From: Brumimicrobium sp965659845 | Lineage (GTDB): Bacteria; Bacteroidota; Bacteroidia; Flavobacteriales_D; Crocinitomicaceae | Assembly: GCA_965659845.1 (NCBI GenBank) | Contig: CBFHXS010000002.1 | Span: 23,886 to 87,885 of the forward strand | Reading direction: 5' to 3' | DNA length: 64,000 nt | In this document: positions 26,782 to 36,334 of the stretch, piece after piece | Layout: each line of letters starts with the position of its first letter | Position numbering within the stretch: the first letter of the stretch is position 1 | Position numbers and translations under genes: made by a program | Notes under the pieces: model-generated | What the model saw: only the letters and a program-made list of their open reading frames with translations | What the model was told of the DNA's origin: nothing | Databases searched by the model: none

Positions 26782-27876
26782 ATGAAATACGTATTACTCT
26801 TTATCACATTATTAAGTATAGCGCTCAGTGGTCTTGCTCAAAAAAGAGACCTTGATAAAGGACTGTATGCATCTATACAAACCACTAAAGGCGAGATTTT
26901 CCTTGAATTATTTCCCGAAAAAGCACCAATGACTGTTGCTAATTTTGTTGGATTAGCAGAAGGGAAATTTAAGGTGTTTGACACGATCAAATATAAAGAG
27001 CCTTACTATGATGGCATTAAATTTCATCGTGTTATATCAGACTTCATGATTCAAGGTGGTGACCCAACTGGAACTGGCTCTGGAGGTCCAGGGTATAAGT
27101 TTTTTGATGAAGCAGATAATGGTGTGAAACACACGGTAGGTTCACTATCCATGGCGAATGCCGGACCGAATACAAACGGAAGTCAGTTTTTTATCACTCA
27201 CGTAGCAACGCCACACTTGAATGGTAAACATACAGTATTTGGAAAGGTACTCGAAGGACAAGATGTAGTAGATGCTATCGCACAAGGGGATACAATGATT
27301 CATGTAAAAATCATACGCAAAGGACTGAAGTATAAATGGTTCTATAATCCTTCTAAGGAATTCAAGAAAGCTTACGCTCCAAAACAGAAAGAGATAGAAG
27401 AAGAACGTTTGCGTCTTGAAAAACTAAAAATTAAAGATGATGCTCGTTTAGTAGAGGCTAAAGCGATGTCACAAAATGCATATATGGAACACTTTCTCGA
27501 ACTTGTCCAGAAAACAGCTCCTGAAAGTAAGCAAACTGAATCTGGACTCGTTTATGAAATTCACGATATGGGGGATGAAAATAAAATTCCTCAAAAAGGA
27601 GATCTAGTTTCTTTACATTACACGGGTACATTTCTATTCGGAAAGGAATTTGACTCTTCAAAAAAACGAGGTAAACCATTAAAGTTTGGCTATAAAGAAA
27701 TGTCATTGATCAAAGGATTTGATGAAGGAATTGGTTTGATTGGAGAAGGAGGTAAAATCACCCTTTATATTCCTTACTTTTTAGCATATGGTAAAAATGG
27801 AAGGCCTCCACAAATACCAGCTTATTCTGATCTTATTTTCGAAATTGAATTATTAGAAGTTAAAAAGGATAATTAA
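26782..27876 (+). CDS. Secreted cyclophilin-FKBP fusion peptidyl-prolyl isomerase
   Basis: 364 residues. Signal peptide (YVLLFITLLSIALSG, cut after LAQ). Residues ~25-185 are a cyclophilin: FHRVISDFMIQGGDPTG (catalytic Arg, Phe, Gln) and MANAGPNTNGSQFFI. A charged helical linker (~190-245) leads to an FKBP domain (~255-360): VSLHYTGTFLFGKEFDSS, LIKGFDEGIGLIGEGGK, IPYFLAYG. Both catalytic surfaces look complete, with Phe in place of the FKBP Trp floor. Cyclophilin-FKBP (CFBP) dual immunophilins are known from Flavobacterium and a few other organisms. It would isomerise prolines in exported proteins. ATG of the next gene overlaps its stop (TAATG), tying it to an outer membrane protein. Confidence 0.93.
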   Translation: MKYVLLFITLLSIALSGLAQKRDLDKGLYASIQTTKGEIFLELFPEKAPMTVANFVGLAEGKFKVFDTIKYKEPYYDGIKFHRVISDFMIQGGDPTGTGSGGPGYKFFDEADNGVKHTVGSLSMANAGPNTNGSQFFITHVATPHLNGKHTVFGKVLEGQDVVDAIAQGDTMIHVKIIRKGLKYKWFYNPSKEFKKAYAPKQKEIEEERLRLEKLKIKDDARLVEAKAMSQNAYMEHFLELVQKTAPESKQTESGLVYEIHDMGDENKIPQKGDLVSLHYTGTFLFGKEFDSSKKRGKPLKFGYKEMSLIKGFDEGIGLIGEGGKITLYIPYFLAYGKNGRPPQIPAYSDLIFEIELLEVKKDN

Positions 27877-30290
27877 TGCGTCAAACGCTCATCACGATTA
27901 TCCTATTATTTGTTTGTCTAGCAGCAAAATCGCAGCAGACAGTAGCAGTAACGGTTAAAGACATTCAGACGCAAGAACCAATTGCCTTTGTTAAAATAGG
28001 TGACGGTCAATCCGAATCCGTGCTTACTGATATCGATGGTAAAGCGGAATTAAAGGTATATCGAGAACGTAAGTATAGGTTCTCATTTTTCGATTACATA
28101 GATACTACTTTAATAGGGTCCGAATTGATGAAAAGCTCCGTTGTTTATATGCTTCCGGACATTCAATTCATGGACGAGGTTACCATTACACCTGGAGAGA
28201 ATCCTGCACATAGAATTATTCAAAATGCAATGGATAAGAGAAAAGAAAACGATCCTCTTAGAAACAACTCCTTTCGATACAATTCATACTCCAAGTTTTA
28301 TCTTACAGGAGAAACTACCGAACCAATTGATCGAGATACATTAACTGATACAAGTGCAATAGAAACATTAAATCTGCTGGATAATCAGTACATCTTTTTA
28401 ACTGAAACAGCAGCTGAACGTACTTTTTCACCACCGAGCTATGATAAAGAAGTAGTGAAATCATACAATGTTTCGGGAGTTAAGGACCCGCTTTTTGCTA
28501 CGCTAGTTAATCAATTCCAATCGTTCAGTTTTTATGATAATATTTTCACGATCAATCAGCAGGAATTTATTAATCCGATCGCTCCAGGTGGAATTAGAAG
28601 GTATTTGTTCATTCTTGAAGACACCCTGATTCACGAAGATAACGATACCACTTTCACAATAAAATATAGGCCTCGTAAAGGAAAGAACTTCGAAGGGCTG
28701 GAAGGTTATTTATTCATTCACACGAACAATTGGGCGCTAGAAAAAGTGATTGCATCACCGTACGAACAAGGAGATCTATTCAATATAAAGGTAATCCAGT
28801 CTTATGAATTCAAGAAAAATAAAAAATGGTTCCCTCATAAACTAAGTACCGAATTCAAGTTCAATAATTTCAGCATTGGCAAATATTCTGATGCAATTGG
28901 AAGAAGTAATCTTTATGTCAAAGATGTTCAATTCGGTGTAGATGTAAATAAAAAGATTTTTAATCCTGTTCAAATTGAGATTGAAGAAGACGCTAAGGAA
29001 GATTCTGTCCTTTTGAATTCTGCTCGCGGAACGAATAATTCAGCGAAGGAACTAAAGACATATCAAGTGATTGACAGCATTGGAGAGGCAAATAACTTAG
29101 ATAGAATGTTAGAGGTTTTCAAAATTATCTCAACTGGAAAAATCCCTATTGGAAAATTTAGTATTCCCATCGAAAGGATTATCGACTTTAATCAACAGGA
29201 AGGTTTTCGCCTTGGAGGAGGTTTAGAAACAAATCGAAGATTGAGTAAATGGTTTAGTATTGGAGGATATTTCGCCTATGGCTTCAGAGATAAAGAATGG
29301 AAATGGGGAGGTGATATGAAATTTACTTTTGATCAAAAAAGAAGGATACAAATGAACCTCCATTACAGTGAAGATCTATTTGAAAGAGGAGGAACTCAAT
29401 TCAATTCAGGTGATGATTTTAACTTAATCGACCAATCATTGTACCGTGAGTTCTTTATCAACCGTTTCGATCGGCAGCGAAAAGCAGAAGTTACATTTTC
29501 AGGATTTGTTAGGCAAAATCTAAGGCTCTCAGTTTTCGGAAATTATAAACGTACCTGGTTCACGGATGATTACGCTTATATACCACTATTCGATCCAACT
29601 TCTACTTCTACATCATTTGATGTTGCCGAAACAGGTATTGAAATAAAATGGAATATCCGTGAAAAACTAATGCTATTGGGGGATCAAAGAGTATCTCTGG
29701 GGACTAAGTTTCCAAGAATTAACTTTAAAGCAGTCAAAGGATGGCGTGGTATTGCAGCATCTCAATACGATTACTACCGATTACAATTGTCTATCAATCA
29801 GGATTTTTCTATTCGAGGATTCGGTGAGTTGACACTTTCTAGTAAGTCAGGAATGACTGTTGGAAATGTTCCACTAACATTGCATCAAGTACAACAAGGA
29901 ACTTCGCACAAAGATTTTAGTCTATCTGTAGCAAACACTTTTGAGACCATGTTCCCCGCTGAATTCTTTAGTGATCAACAAACAGCGTTATTCATGCGCT
30001 TCAGTTTTTTACCGATCAAAATAAAAAGCGTTGCTGATTTTACGCAGCCAACATTCGTGATACATAGTGCCGCAGGAATAGGTACTATGACGAACTTGAA
30101 CGAACATGTCAACTATAACTTTGACGTTCCAAAGGAAGGTTATTATGAATCCGGATTGATCATTGAAAATCTGCTTGTCTCAAACTTCTCTGGCCTCGGT
30201 GTTGGTGCTTTCTATAGATTCGGACCTTATGCATTTCCAGAGATGAAAGATAACTTCGTCTACAAACTATCGGTTACTTTTAATTTTTAA
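27876..30290 (+). CDS. DUF5686 outer membrane protein with carboxypeptidase-like N-terminal domain
   Basis: 804 residues. Signal peptide (LITIILLFVCLAAKSQ), then a carboxypeptidase-D-regulatory-like beta domain (~20-95: VTVKDIQTQEPIAFVKI, DIDGKAELKV). The DUF5686 hallmark ENPAHRIIQNAMDKRKEND comes next, followed by a long beta-rich part ending in a barrel-type strand (NFVYKLSVTFNF, terminal Phe). The family lies in the Bacteroidota outer membrane; its role is unknown. Translation is coupled to the dual PPIase, which may be its folding helper. Confidence 0.88.
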   Translation: MRQTLITIILLFVCLAAKSQQTVAVTVKDIQTQEPIAFVKIGDGQSESVLTDIDGKAELKVYRERKYRFSFFDYIDTTLIGSELMKSSVVYMLPDIQFMDEVTITPGENPAHRIIQNAMDKRKENDPLRNNSFRYNSYSKFYLTGETTEPIDRDTLTDTSAIETLNLLDNQYIFLTETAAERTFSPPSYDKEVVKSYNVSGVKDPLFATLVNQFQSFSFYDNIFTINQQEFINPIAPGGIRRYLFILEDTLIHEDNDTTFTIKYRPRKGKNFEGLEGYLFIHTNNWALEKVIASPYEQGDLFNIKVIQSYEFKKNKKWFPHKLSTEFKFNNFSIGKYSDAIGRSNLYVKDVQFGVDVNKKIFNPVQIEIEEDAKEDSVLLNSARGTNNSAKELKTYQVIDSIGEANNLDRMLEVFKIISTGKIPIGKFSIPIERIIDFNQQEGFRLGGGLETNRRLSKWFSIGGYFAYGFRDKEWKWGGDMKFTFDQKRRIQMNLHYSEDLFERGGTQFNSGDDFNLIDQSLYREFFINRFDRQRKAEVTFSGFVRQNLRLSVFGNYKRTWFTDDYAYIPLFDPTSTSTSFDVAETGIEIKWNIREKLMLLGDQRVSLGTKFPRINFKAVKGWRGIAASQYDYYRLQLSINQDFSIRGFGELTLSSKSGMTVGNVPLTLHQVQQGTSHKDFSLSVANTFETMFPAEFFSDQQTALFMRFSFLPIKIKSVADFTQPTFVIHSAAGIGTMTNLNEHVNYNFDVPKEGYYESGLIIENLLVSNFSGLGVGAFYRFGPYAFPEMKDNFVYKLSVTFNF

Positions 30291-30328
30291 TTGGTGGTTC
30301 TGCCTTTCTCTCTTATTTTTACTCTGGT

Positions 30329-31342
30329 ATGTGGAAGGATGAAATTAATATACTGTCAAAACTTACTTTTAGCAGAGTTTGGAATGTAGTTCGATTGCGT
30401 TCATCTTATTTCTTTGCAAAACGTTTCAAAAAGATTCGCCAAAAAGCATTACCCTTTTCAGCGAGTATTGAACCAACAACAGCGTGTAACCTCGGTTGTC
30501 CCGAATGCCCTAGTGGTTTAAAACAATTTACTCGACCAACAGGTAAGCTAGATCTCAAACTGCATGAAAAAATGTTAGATCAGCTAGGTAAACAGCTCTT
30601 TTATATAAACTACTATTTCCAAGGAGAGCCTTTTCTACATCCTCAGTTTCTAGAATTAATTAAGGCTGCAAACAAAAGAAAAATCTATACCGCAACTTCA
30701 ACAAACGCACATTTTATCAATGAGAAAAAAGCAGAAGATATTGTAAAATCAGGGTTGGATCGAATGATCATTTCAATTGATGGGTTAACACAAAACACCT
30801 ACGAACAATACCGCCGCCAAGGTAAACTTGAAAAAGTATTGGAAGGAACTGAGCACATGATCAAAGCCAAGAAAAAACTAAAAAGTAAAACACCTCATCT
30901 TATCTTCCAATTTTTGGTTGTAAAACCGAATGAACATGAAGTAGATGATGTTTTCAAGCTTGGTAAGAAAATGGGGGTAGATGAAGTTCGACTCAAGACA
31001 GCTCAACTCTACGAATACGAAAATGGGAATCCATTAATGCCTAATAATGAGAAATATGCTCGTTATCGAAAGAACAAAGAAGGTAAATACGTTCCTAAAT
31101 ATCATTTAAAAGATCACTGCTGGAGAATGTGGTCTTCAACGGTGCTTACCTGGGACGGAAAAATAGTTCCGTGTTGCTTCGATAAGGATGCTAAACATGT
31201 ACTAGGGGACATCACAAAAACTTCTTTTAAAAAGGTTTGGAATCACCCTCAATATCAAGCTTTCAGAAAACAAGTTTTTACGGATCGGGAATCTATTGAT
31301 ATTTGTCAAAATTGTTCCGAAGGAGCCAAGGTTTGGGCCTAA
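30329..31342 (+). CDS. Radical SAM / SPASM-domain protein
   Basis: 337 residues. The radical SAM cluster motif is CNLGCPECP (Cx3Cx2C) near residue 53, followed by FQGEPFLHP (a GGEP-like SAM-binding motif) and a TIM-barrel segment with STNAHFI and ISIDGLTQNTYEQYR. The C-terminal SPASM region holds auxiliary-cluster cysteines: DHCWRMWSS, KIVPCCFD, ICQNCSEG. SPASM proteins modify peptides or small molecules; no precursor peptide or other biosynthetic gene is adjacent, so the substrate is open. It converges on the VF530 gene with 2 bp between stops. Confidence 0.9.
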   Translation: MWKDEINILSKLTFSRVWNVVRLRSSYFFAKRFKKIRQKALPFSASIEPTTACNLGCPECPSGLKQFTRPTGKLDLKLHEKMLDQLGKQLFYINYYFQGEPFLHPQFLELIKAANKRKIYTATSTNAHFINEKKAEDIVKSGLDRMIISIDGLTQNTYEQYRRQGKLEKVLEGTEHMIKAKKKLKSKTPHLIFQFLVVKPNEHEVDDVFKLGKKMGVDEVRLKTAQLYEYENGNPLMPNNEKYARYRKNKEGKYVPKYHLKDHCWRMWSSTVLTWDGKIVPCCFDKDAKHVLGDITKTSFKKVWNHPQYQAFRKQVFTDRESIDICQNCSEGAKVWA

Positions 31343-31344
31343 TT

Positions 31345-31635
31345 CTACCTCTTTCTTACACTATACTTTCCGTGTGATTGTCCTGTATGACTTTTTTTGT
31401 CAGAAGAGTCAGAATCACCTTTTTTCAACTTAATGTAAAGCGCTTCGACTTTGTTTCGAGCCCAAGCAGTTCGTCTTAAAAACACTAAACTAGATTTAAT
31501 CGATGGGTCATATTCAAAGCATCGAATAGGAATTTCTTCTGCCATTTCATTCCAACCCAATTCTTCTACTAAGAATTCGAGAATATCTTTCAATTTTACT
31601 CCATGAAGAGGATTATTGGGTTGTTGCTCGTTCAT
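31345..31635 (-). CDS. VF530-family DNA-binding protein
   Basis: 96 residues from ATG 31635; a GTG two codons upstream is not preferred. It matches the VF530 (DUF2132) family closely: NPLHGVKLKDILEFLVEELGW, IPIRCFEYDPSIKSSLVFLR, TAWARNKVEALYI. The family is a small helical DNA-binding fold known from structural work on the Vibrio protein. The last ~25 residues are a charged, Ser/Lys/His-rich tail (DSSDKKSHTGQSHGK). Confidence 0.9.
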   Translation of the reverse strand: MNEQQPNNPLHGVKLKDILEFLVEELGWNEMAEEIPIRCFEYDPSIKSSLVFLRRTAWARNKVEALYIKLKKGDSDSSDKKSHTGQSHGKYSVRKR

Positions 31636-31702
31636 ATTCACACTTTAAAAAGCAATATTAATAATTTGCCTATGTAATACATAAGATTAATAGGAAATAA
31701 CA

Positions 31703-33196
31703 CTATTCGTTTCCGAGTTTAAACTTAAGTCCTAATTGGAACATTTGCTCTGTTCCATTCATATAATTACTTGTATTTTGCGGTGTAGTATACTGCTGGT
31801 TATTTTGGAACGTAATAGAGCGTTGAGATAATATATTCAACCCAAACTGATATTTGTACATCAATGTGATAAATAGCCTATGTGATAAACGGAAATCTTT
31901 ACTCAAACCAATGTAAGGAGCAATTAATACGGGTGAAACAATCTCTGTTTCATAACTGTAAGACATCTGATAATAATCATTGATTGTTCCAAAAGAAATA
32001 TACCCGTCCCCCACTGATCCTATTGACCCGGTCTTTTCAGGTATAAAACCTAAAGATATTCCACTATGGATATTGAAAAAGTGGTAGTTCTTTTTTCTAC
32101 CGATAACTCGATATCCAGCTCCAATATTAAACTGGTGTGTAAAAAAATCCTCCCCACTGGTCGTAAACGAAAGGTCCTTAAACTTTATGGAACCATTATA
32201 CTCTAAAATCTGATAACCTGCTTCAAGAAAGAAATTATTCTTTAAGCCACTTTCAATCATTAATCTAGTTGCAATAGACTGACCATAACTGTCTAAGATA
32301 TATCCATCTGGATGCTCACCAAAAGACTTTACTGCACCAATTCCAGTAGTGAGGGCAACAAAGGTTGATTTTGGATGAATAAAACGCTTTTTCTTCTTAA
32401 ACTCAATTTTTGACGCTTTGTAATTTTTCAGTTCAGCATTAAACTCAGCAATCTTTTGAGCCCTCTTGTCTCCTGTAAAAGTATAACCTAATGCGATTCT
32501 AAAATTACTCCCTGAATTTCTCAAAAGGCCATTTGATGAGTTTCCATAAATTTGATAAAAGCCCTCGTATATAGGCCTAAAAGTCTTTACGTAAGACAAC
32601 TTTAGAGATACCTCATTTTGATTTTTAAGGGTCTTTGAGAGTATTGTCCCTAGCTCTAAAAAAGAAACTGTATTGGAATTTGTAGCGTACTCTATTCTTG
32701 CTAATTCAATAGATTCTCCATTATCAAGATCAGTGTATCCTTCAGATATTCCGACACCATCGACTGAAAAGTTGACAATCCCTCCTCCAAGACTTAGACC
32801 TAATTGAAAATTATTCATCAAAGGTAAGCTGTACTCTGTTCCTAAATAAATCTCTTGATAGGAATTAAAAAAACTATTTCGACCTGAGCTAACATCAAAA
32901 GAGGGGGTTTCAGGCAATACATAAGTAAAACCATGAGCACCCAATCCTAGTGCTCCATTAATTTGCAACCTTCGATCTAGCCTTCTGTTGTACTGAAGGC
33001 GTGCACCAAATAATGGCGTGATCTGATTTTTCATTTGATTCAAACCTTTCAGATGCTCAAACTCAACAGTACTTCCACCAGAATAAACATTAAACTCAAA
33101 TTGATTCTTAGAATATGGATTACTTTGGGCTCGAATTGAACTGGAAACTACTGCAAGAACTAGAAAAACAAATATTTCTGGAACTGATAAATTCAT
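31703..33196 (-). CDS. Outer membrane beta-barrel protein, function unknown
   Basis: 497 residues. Signal peptide (PEIFVFLVLAVVSSSIRAQ). Two barrel-like halves are visible: residues ~25-235 end with the strand NFRIALGYTFTGD, and ~260-497 begin TFVALTTGIGAVKSFG and end FQLGLKFKLGNE. Between them is a basic linker (KNYKASKIEFKKKKRF). Alternating hydrophobic/aromatic residues are typical of OMPs. I do not recognise the family. Divergent from the cupredoxin-like T9SS protein with 156 bp between. Confidence 0.7.
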   Translation of the reverse strand: MNLSVPEIFVFLVLAVVSSSIRAQSNPYSKNQFEFNVYSGGSTVEFEHLKGLNQMKNQITPLFGARLQYNRRLDRRLQINGALGLGAHGFTYVLPETPSFDVSSGRNSFFNSYQEIYLGTEYSLPLMNNFQLGLSLGGGIVNFSVDGVGISEGYTDLDNGESIELARIEYATNSNTVSFLELGTILSKTLKNQNEVSLKLSYVKTFRPIYEGFYQIYGNSSNGLLRNSGSNFRIALGYTFTGDKRAQKIAEFNAELKNYKASKIEFKKKKRFIHPKSTFVALTTGIGAVKSFGEHPDGYILDSYGQSIATRLMIESGLKNNFFLEAGYQILEYNGSIKFKDLSFTTSGEDFFTHQFNIGAGYRVIGRKKNYHFFNIHSGISLGFIPEKTGSIGSVGDGYISFGTINDYYQMSYSYETEIVSPVLIAPYIGLSKDFRLSHRLFITLMYKYQFGLNILSQRSITFQNNQQYTTPQNTSNYMNGTEQMFQLGLKFKLGNE

Positions 33197-33281
33197 AGGA
33201 TTAAGTTTGGCGCTATTAACACTACATGTATCATCTTATTGTAAATTTTAACAATTCTTTTTTAACAATTCATATTTCAGC

Positions 33282-33309
33282 TTGGATGTAATTGTATAAA
33301 CTAAATTTG
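33282..33309 (+). promoter_or_regulatory. Promoter TTG-N17-TAAATTTG
   Basis: TTG (33282-33284) and TAAATTTG (33302-33309) are 17 nt apart, a near-standard Bacteroidota promoter, 43 nt upstream of ATG 33353. Confidence 0.65.
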
Positions 33310-33352
33310 CTCATTCGTTTTTTAAGATTATTTTTAACCAAACATTACTACT

Positions 33353-34537
33353 ATGAAAGAGTTTCTACTCGGCCTTTTTATCCTCTCCTTTTTATTTATT
33401 ACTCCATCTTTAACTGCTCAAACGACGCATCAAGTTTGTGTTTCAGAACCTGAAGATAATACATGTGGAGGAGCTGGTGTATTTTTCCCAGGTAACCTAA
33501 CTATAGCAGTAGGAGACCAGATTGAATTCACGACACAATATGTGGCACTTTCTGGATATACTGGAAGTAATCATACGATAGAATTTACGGGTTCTCCAGC
33601 GAATAATGTTACACTACCCGTTTCTTCAGATATTTTTAATCAAACGACTTCCATAACGACTCCTCCATTCAATACTCCTGGAACTTTCGCCATTGAATGT
33701 ACAAATTTTAATCACTGCATTTTGAGCACTAGCTCATGCACAGGTTATTCCGTTACAGTTCAAGGAACAGCTTGTCCAGTCGTGGCAGATTTTTCTCCTT
33801 CCGCAACTGAAATTTGCGCAGGAACTGAAGTGACATTCACAAATAACTCTACAGATGCTACAGATTATGAATGGCAAATAGATACAAATCCTTTCTCCGC
33901 GGATATAAATCCAACATATATATTTAATACACCAGGGACTTATCAAATCAATTTAGTTGCCTCAGATGCAAACTGTTCTGAATCATTCGCAGTAAATATA
34001 ACCGTTAACCCTAACCCAAATGCTACGATCACAGTATCTCCAACAACTGGAATAATGGAAGGGGAAGATGTTGATATTTCTTTCACCACTTCGAATACAG
34101 ATGCGAACACTACATATTCATGGGACTTTTGCGATAACGGAAATGGAGGTTCTTTTGCTTCGGATTATACCTATTCTTGGTCAGACATGGGGACATACTG
34201 TGCTTGTTTATCACTAACCAATGACAACGGATGCACGAATGACATTTGTGTAAATGACATCGAGGTAAACATGGTTAATAATTTAGACCAAGAAGAATTA
34301 CGTGAATTAGTTGGATTATACCCAAATCCAAATGAAGGAGAGTTTAAAATACTAATTCATTCTGAAGCGGTGATTAAAGTTAAAATAGTTAATGCTCAAG
34401 GCCAAACGCTCCAAAAATACCTTCAAAGTGATATTGATAATAATTCAATTCATGTAGATCAAATGACATCTGGAAACTATTTCTTAATCGTGGAAACGAA
34501 TCAAAGAAAAGGATCCTTAAAGTTTATTATCAAGTAA
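33353..34537 (+). CDS. T9SS-secreted protein with cupredoxin-like and PKD domains
   Basis: 394 residues. Signal peptide (FLLGLFILSFLFITPSLTAQ). Residues ~25-140 look like a cupredoxin: FFPGNLTIAVGDQIEFTT, SNHTIEFTG (His) and FNTPGTFAIECTNFNHC (Cys and His near the end), the usual order of plastocyanin-type copper ligands, although spacing after the Cys is longer than in plastocyanin. Two PKD-type domains follow (PVVADFSPSATEICAGTEV; ...SYTWSDMGTYCACLSL). The last ~75 residues are a T9SS sorting domain (GLYPNPNEGEFKILI ... SGNYFLIVE ... LKFIIK). Surface or secreted; a copper or electron-carrier role is only inferred. Confidence 0.8.
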   Translation: MKEFLLGLFILSFLFITPSLTAQTTHQVCVSEPEDNTCGGAGVFFPGNLTIAVGDQIEFTTQYVALSGYTGSNHTIEFTGSPANNVTLPVSSDIFNQTTSITTPPFNTPGTFAIECTNFNHCILSTSSCTGYSVTVQGTACPVVADFSPSATEICAGTEVTFTNNSTDATDYEWQIDTNPFSADINPTYIFNTPGTYQINLVASDANCSESFAVNITVNPNPNATITVSPTTGIMEGEDVDISFTTSNTDANTTYSWDFCDNGNGGSFASDYTYSWSDMGTYCACLSLTNDNGCTNDICVNDIEVNMVNNLDQEELRELVGLYPNPNEGEFKILIHSEAVIKVKIVNAQGQTLQKYLQSDIDNNSIHVDQMTSGNYFLIVETNQRKGSLKFIIK

Positions 34538-34611
34538 AGACTGAGACTTTAATAGGATTAATAAAGGTAGTAGTCGGGTAGAATGCCATTTTATACTAAA
34601 TTATAGAGTAT

Positions 34612-35526
34612 ATGAAGCAAATAACAGATACTGTATTGATGATTAGACCTTCAGGTTTCAGATCAAATGAAGAAACCGCAGTGAATAATCATTTTCAAAA
34701 TAAAGGTCATGAGAAAAATACAAATGCCATTGCTCAACAAGAATTCGATCATTTTGTGACGTTATTAAGGGAAAAAGATGTAAACGTTATCGTAATTGAA
34801 AATAACGGAAAACAAAATACACCAGATGCCTTGTTTCCCAATAATTGGATCTCATTTCATGAAGGAAATCATGTTGTCATCTATCCAATGTTTGCCAAAA
34901 ACAGACGAAGGGAAAGAAATCTGAATATTCTGAAGGATAAAGCTTTTAAATCAACAGTTAAATGGAACCTTCAAGATTACAGCGCATTCGAACAATACGG
35001 TGAGGTTCTTGAAGGAACTGGCAGTATGATTCTGGATCGAATCAATAAGAAAGCGTATTGTTCTTTATCTCCGCGTTCATCAAAAAGAGTATTCAATCAT
35101 TTCTGTAATCACTTCAACTATACCCCTTTGGTATTCAATGCTTTTCACACTGTAAAAGCTCAACGAAAGCCAATCTATCATACGAATGTGATGCTCTCTA
35201 TAGGAGAAGATTTTGCTGTCATCTGTAAATCATCCATCGACAATAAAGAGGAGGCTCAACAAGTCATTGAGTCACTCAAAAATGATGGAAAAGAAATCAT
35301 ACTAATTTCAGAAGAGCAGGTCAATCAGTTTGCCGGTAACATTTTACAAATTAAGAATACTAAGAATGAAAAACTGCTTGTTATGAGTGAAACTGCTAGA
35401 AATAGTCTCACTAATGATCAAGTGAAAAAACTGAAATCAAACAATAAGTTCGTTTCGGTCCCACTAAACACTATTGAATACTTCGGTGGAGGTAGCGCGC
35501 GCTGCATGCTCGCTGAAGTTTTTTAA
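34612..35526 (+). CDS. ctlX: Citrulline utilization hydrolase CtlX / amidinotransferase family
   Basis: 304 residues of the guanidino-group-modifying enzyme fold. Matches CtlX: starts TDTVLMIRPSGFRSNEETAVNN, has DALFPNNWISFH (the Asp/Asn substrate contacts), LEGTGSMILDR (Glu), YHTNVMLSI (catalytic His) and GGGSARCMLAEVF (nucleophile Cys near the C-terminus). It probably hydrolyses citrulline or arginine-like compounds in the cytoplasm. No other arginine genes are adjacent. Its TAA overlaps the TAA of the converging VIT1 gene. Confidence 0.88.
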   Translation: MKQITDTVLMIRPSGFRSNEETAVNNHFQNKGHEKNTNAIAQQEFDHFVTLLREKDVNVIVIENNGKQNTPDALFPNNWISFHEGNHVVIYPMFAKNRRRERNLNILKDKAFKSTVKWNLQDYSAFEQYGEVLEGTGSMILDRINKKAYCSLSPRSSKRVFNHFCNHFNYTPLVFNAFHTVKAQRKPIYHTNVMLSIGEDFAVICKSSIDNKEEAQQVIESLKNDGKEIILISEEQVNQFAGNILQIKNTKNEKLLVMSETARNSLTNDQVKKLKSNNKFVSVPLNTIEYFGGGSARCMLAEVF

Positions 35527-36227
35527 ACCGCAACACCAAAGTAATTACCAACCAATATAGTTATTCCCATTGCAAGTGTTCCCCAAAGGACCAATCGGAG
35601 AATTGGCTTAATTGGTTTAGCACCCCCTGCTCTAGCAGATACAAACCCTAAAATCACTAAGAAAAGAATAGATGAACCATAAATCATGAATTCCATATTC
35701 TCCATAGGGGCGAATAAAGCGACAAGCAATGGAAGAAGACCACCAACAACAAAAGAGAGTAACGATGAAAATGCTGCTTGAATCGGATTTGCTTTATTTT
35801 GATCTATTATACCCAATTCGTCTCTTACATGAGCTGCTAAGGGGTCGTTATTCGTCATTTCTAATGCTACCTGTCGGGCAGTATCTCTTTTCAATCCGCG
35901 GCTTTCATAAATCTGAGTAAGAAGTTCAAGCTCTTCTTCTGGTTTCTCTTGCAACTCTATCTTCTCTCTCTTAATATCAGCATCTTCGATATCTGTTTGA
36001 GAGCTCACCGATACATATTCACCTGCTGCCATAGATAAGGCACCAGCTACTAAACCTGCTAAAGAAGCGAGGACTACCGTTTCTCTAGAGACACTCGCAG
36101 CAGCTACACCAGCAGTGAGGCTCGCCATGGAAAGAATACCATCATTTGCTCCTAGTACAGCGGCTCGCAGCCAATTGCTTCGATGCACATAATGATCCTC
36201 TAGGTACTCTTCTAGTGTCTTACTCAT
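35523..36227 (-). CDS. VIT1/CCC1-family iron/manganese transporter
   Basis: 234 residues from ATG 36227 (five codons upstream begin with TTG and are not conserved). Motifs of the family: SNWLRAAVLGANDGILSMASL in the first helix, ALSMAAGEYVSVSSQTDIEDADI, and DPLAAHVRDELGI before the last three helices. About five membrane helices with a cytosolic insertion (~85-140) rich in Glu. These proteins move Fe2+/Mn2+ out of the cytoplasm. The stop overlaps ctlX by 4 bp (TTAA), with no room for a terminator. Confidence 0.9.
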   Translation of the reverse strand: MSKTLEEYLEDHYVHRSNWLRAAVLGANDGILSMASLTAGVAAASVSRETVVLASLAGLVAGALSMAAGEYVSVSSQTDIEDADIKREKIELQEKPEEELELLTQIYESRGLKRDTARQVALEMTNNDPLAAHVRDELGIIDQNKANPIQAAFSSLLSFVVGGLLPLLVALFAPMENMEFMIYGSSILFLVILGFVSARAGGAKPIKPILRLVLWGTLAMGITILVGNYFGVAV

Positions 36228-36334
36228 GGTATACAAATTCAAGAGTAAAAATAGAGAAATAATAATCTTACAAATATGACATTCGTCAATTACTTTAATT
36301 AAACCATTAGTCTATAGGAATCTTAGTACGAACT

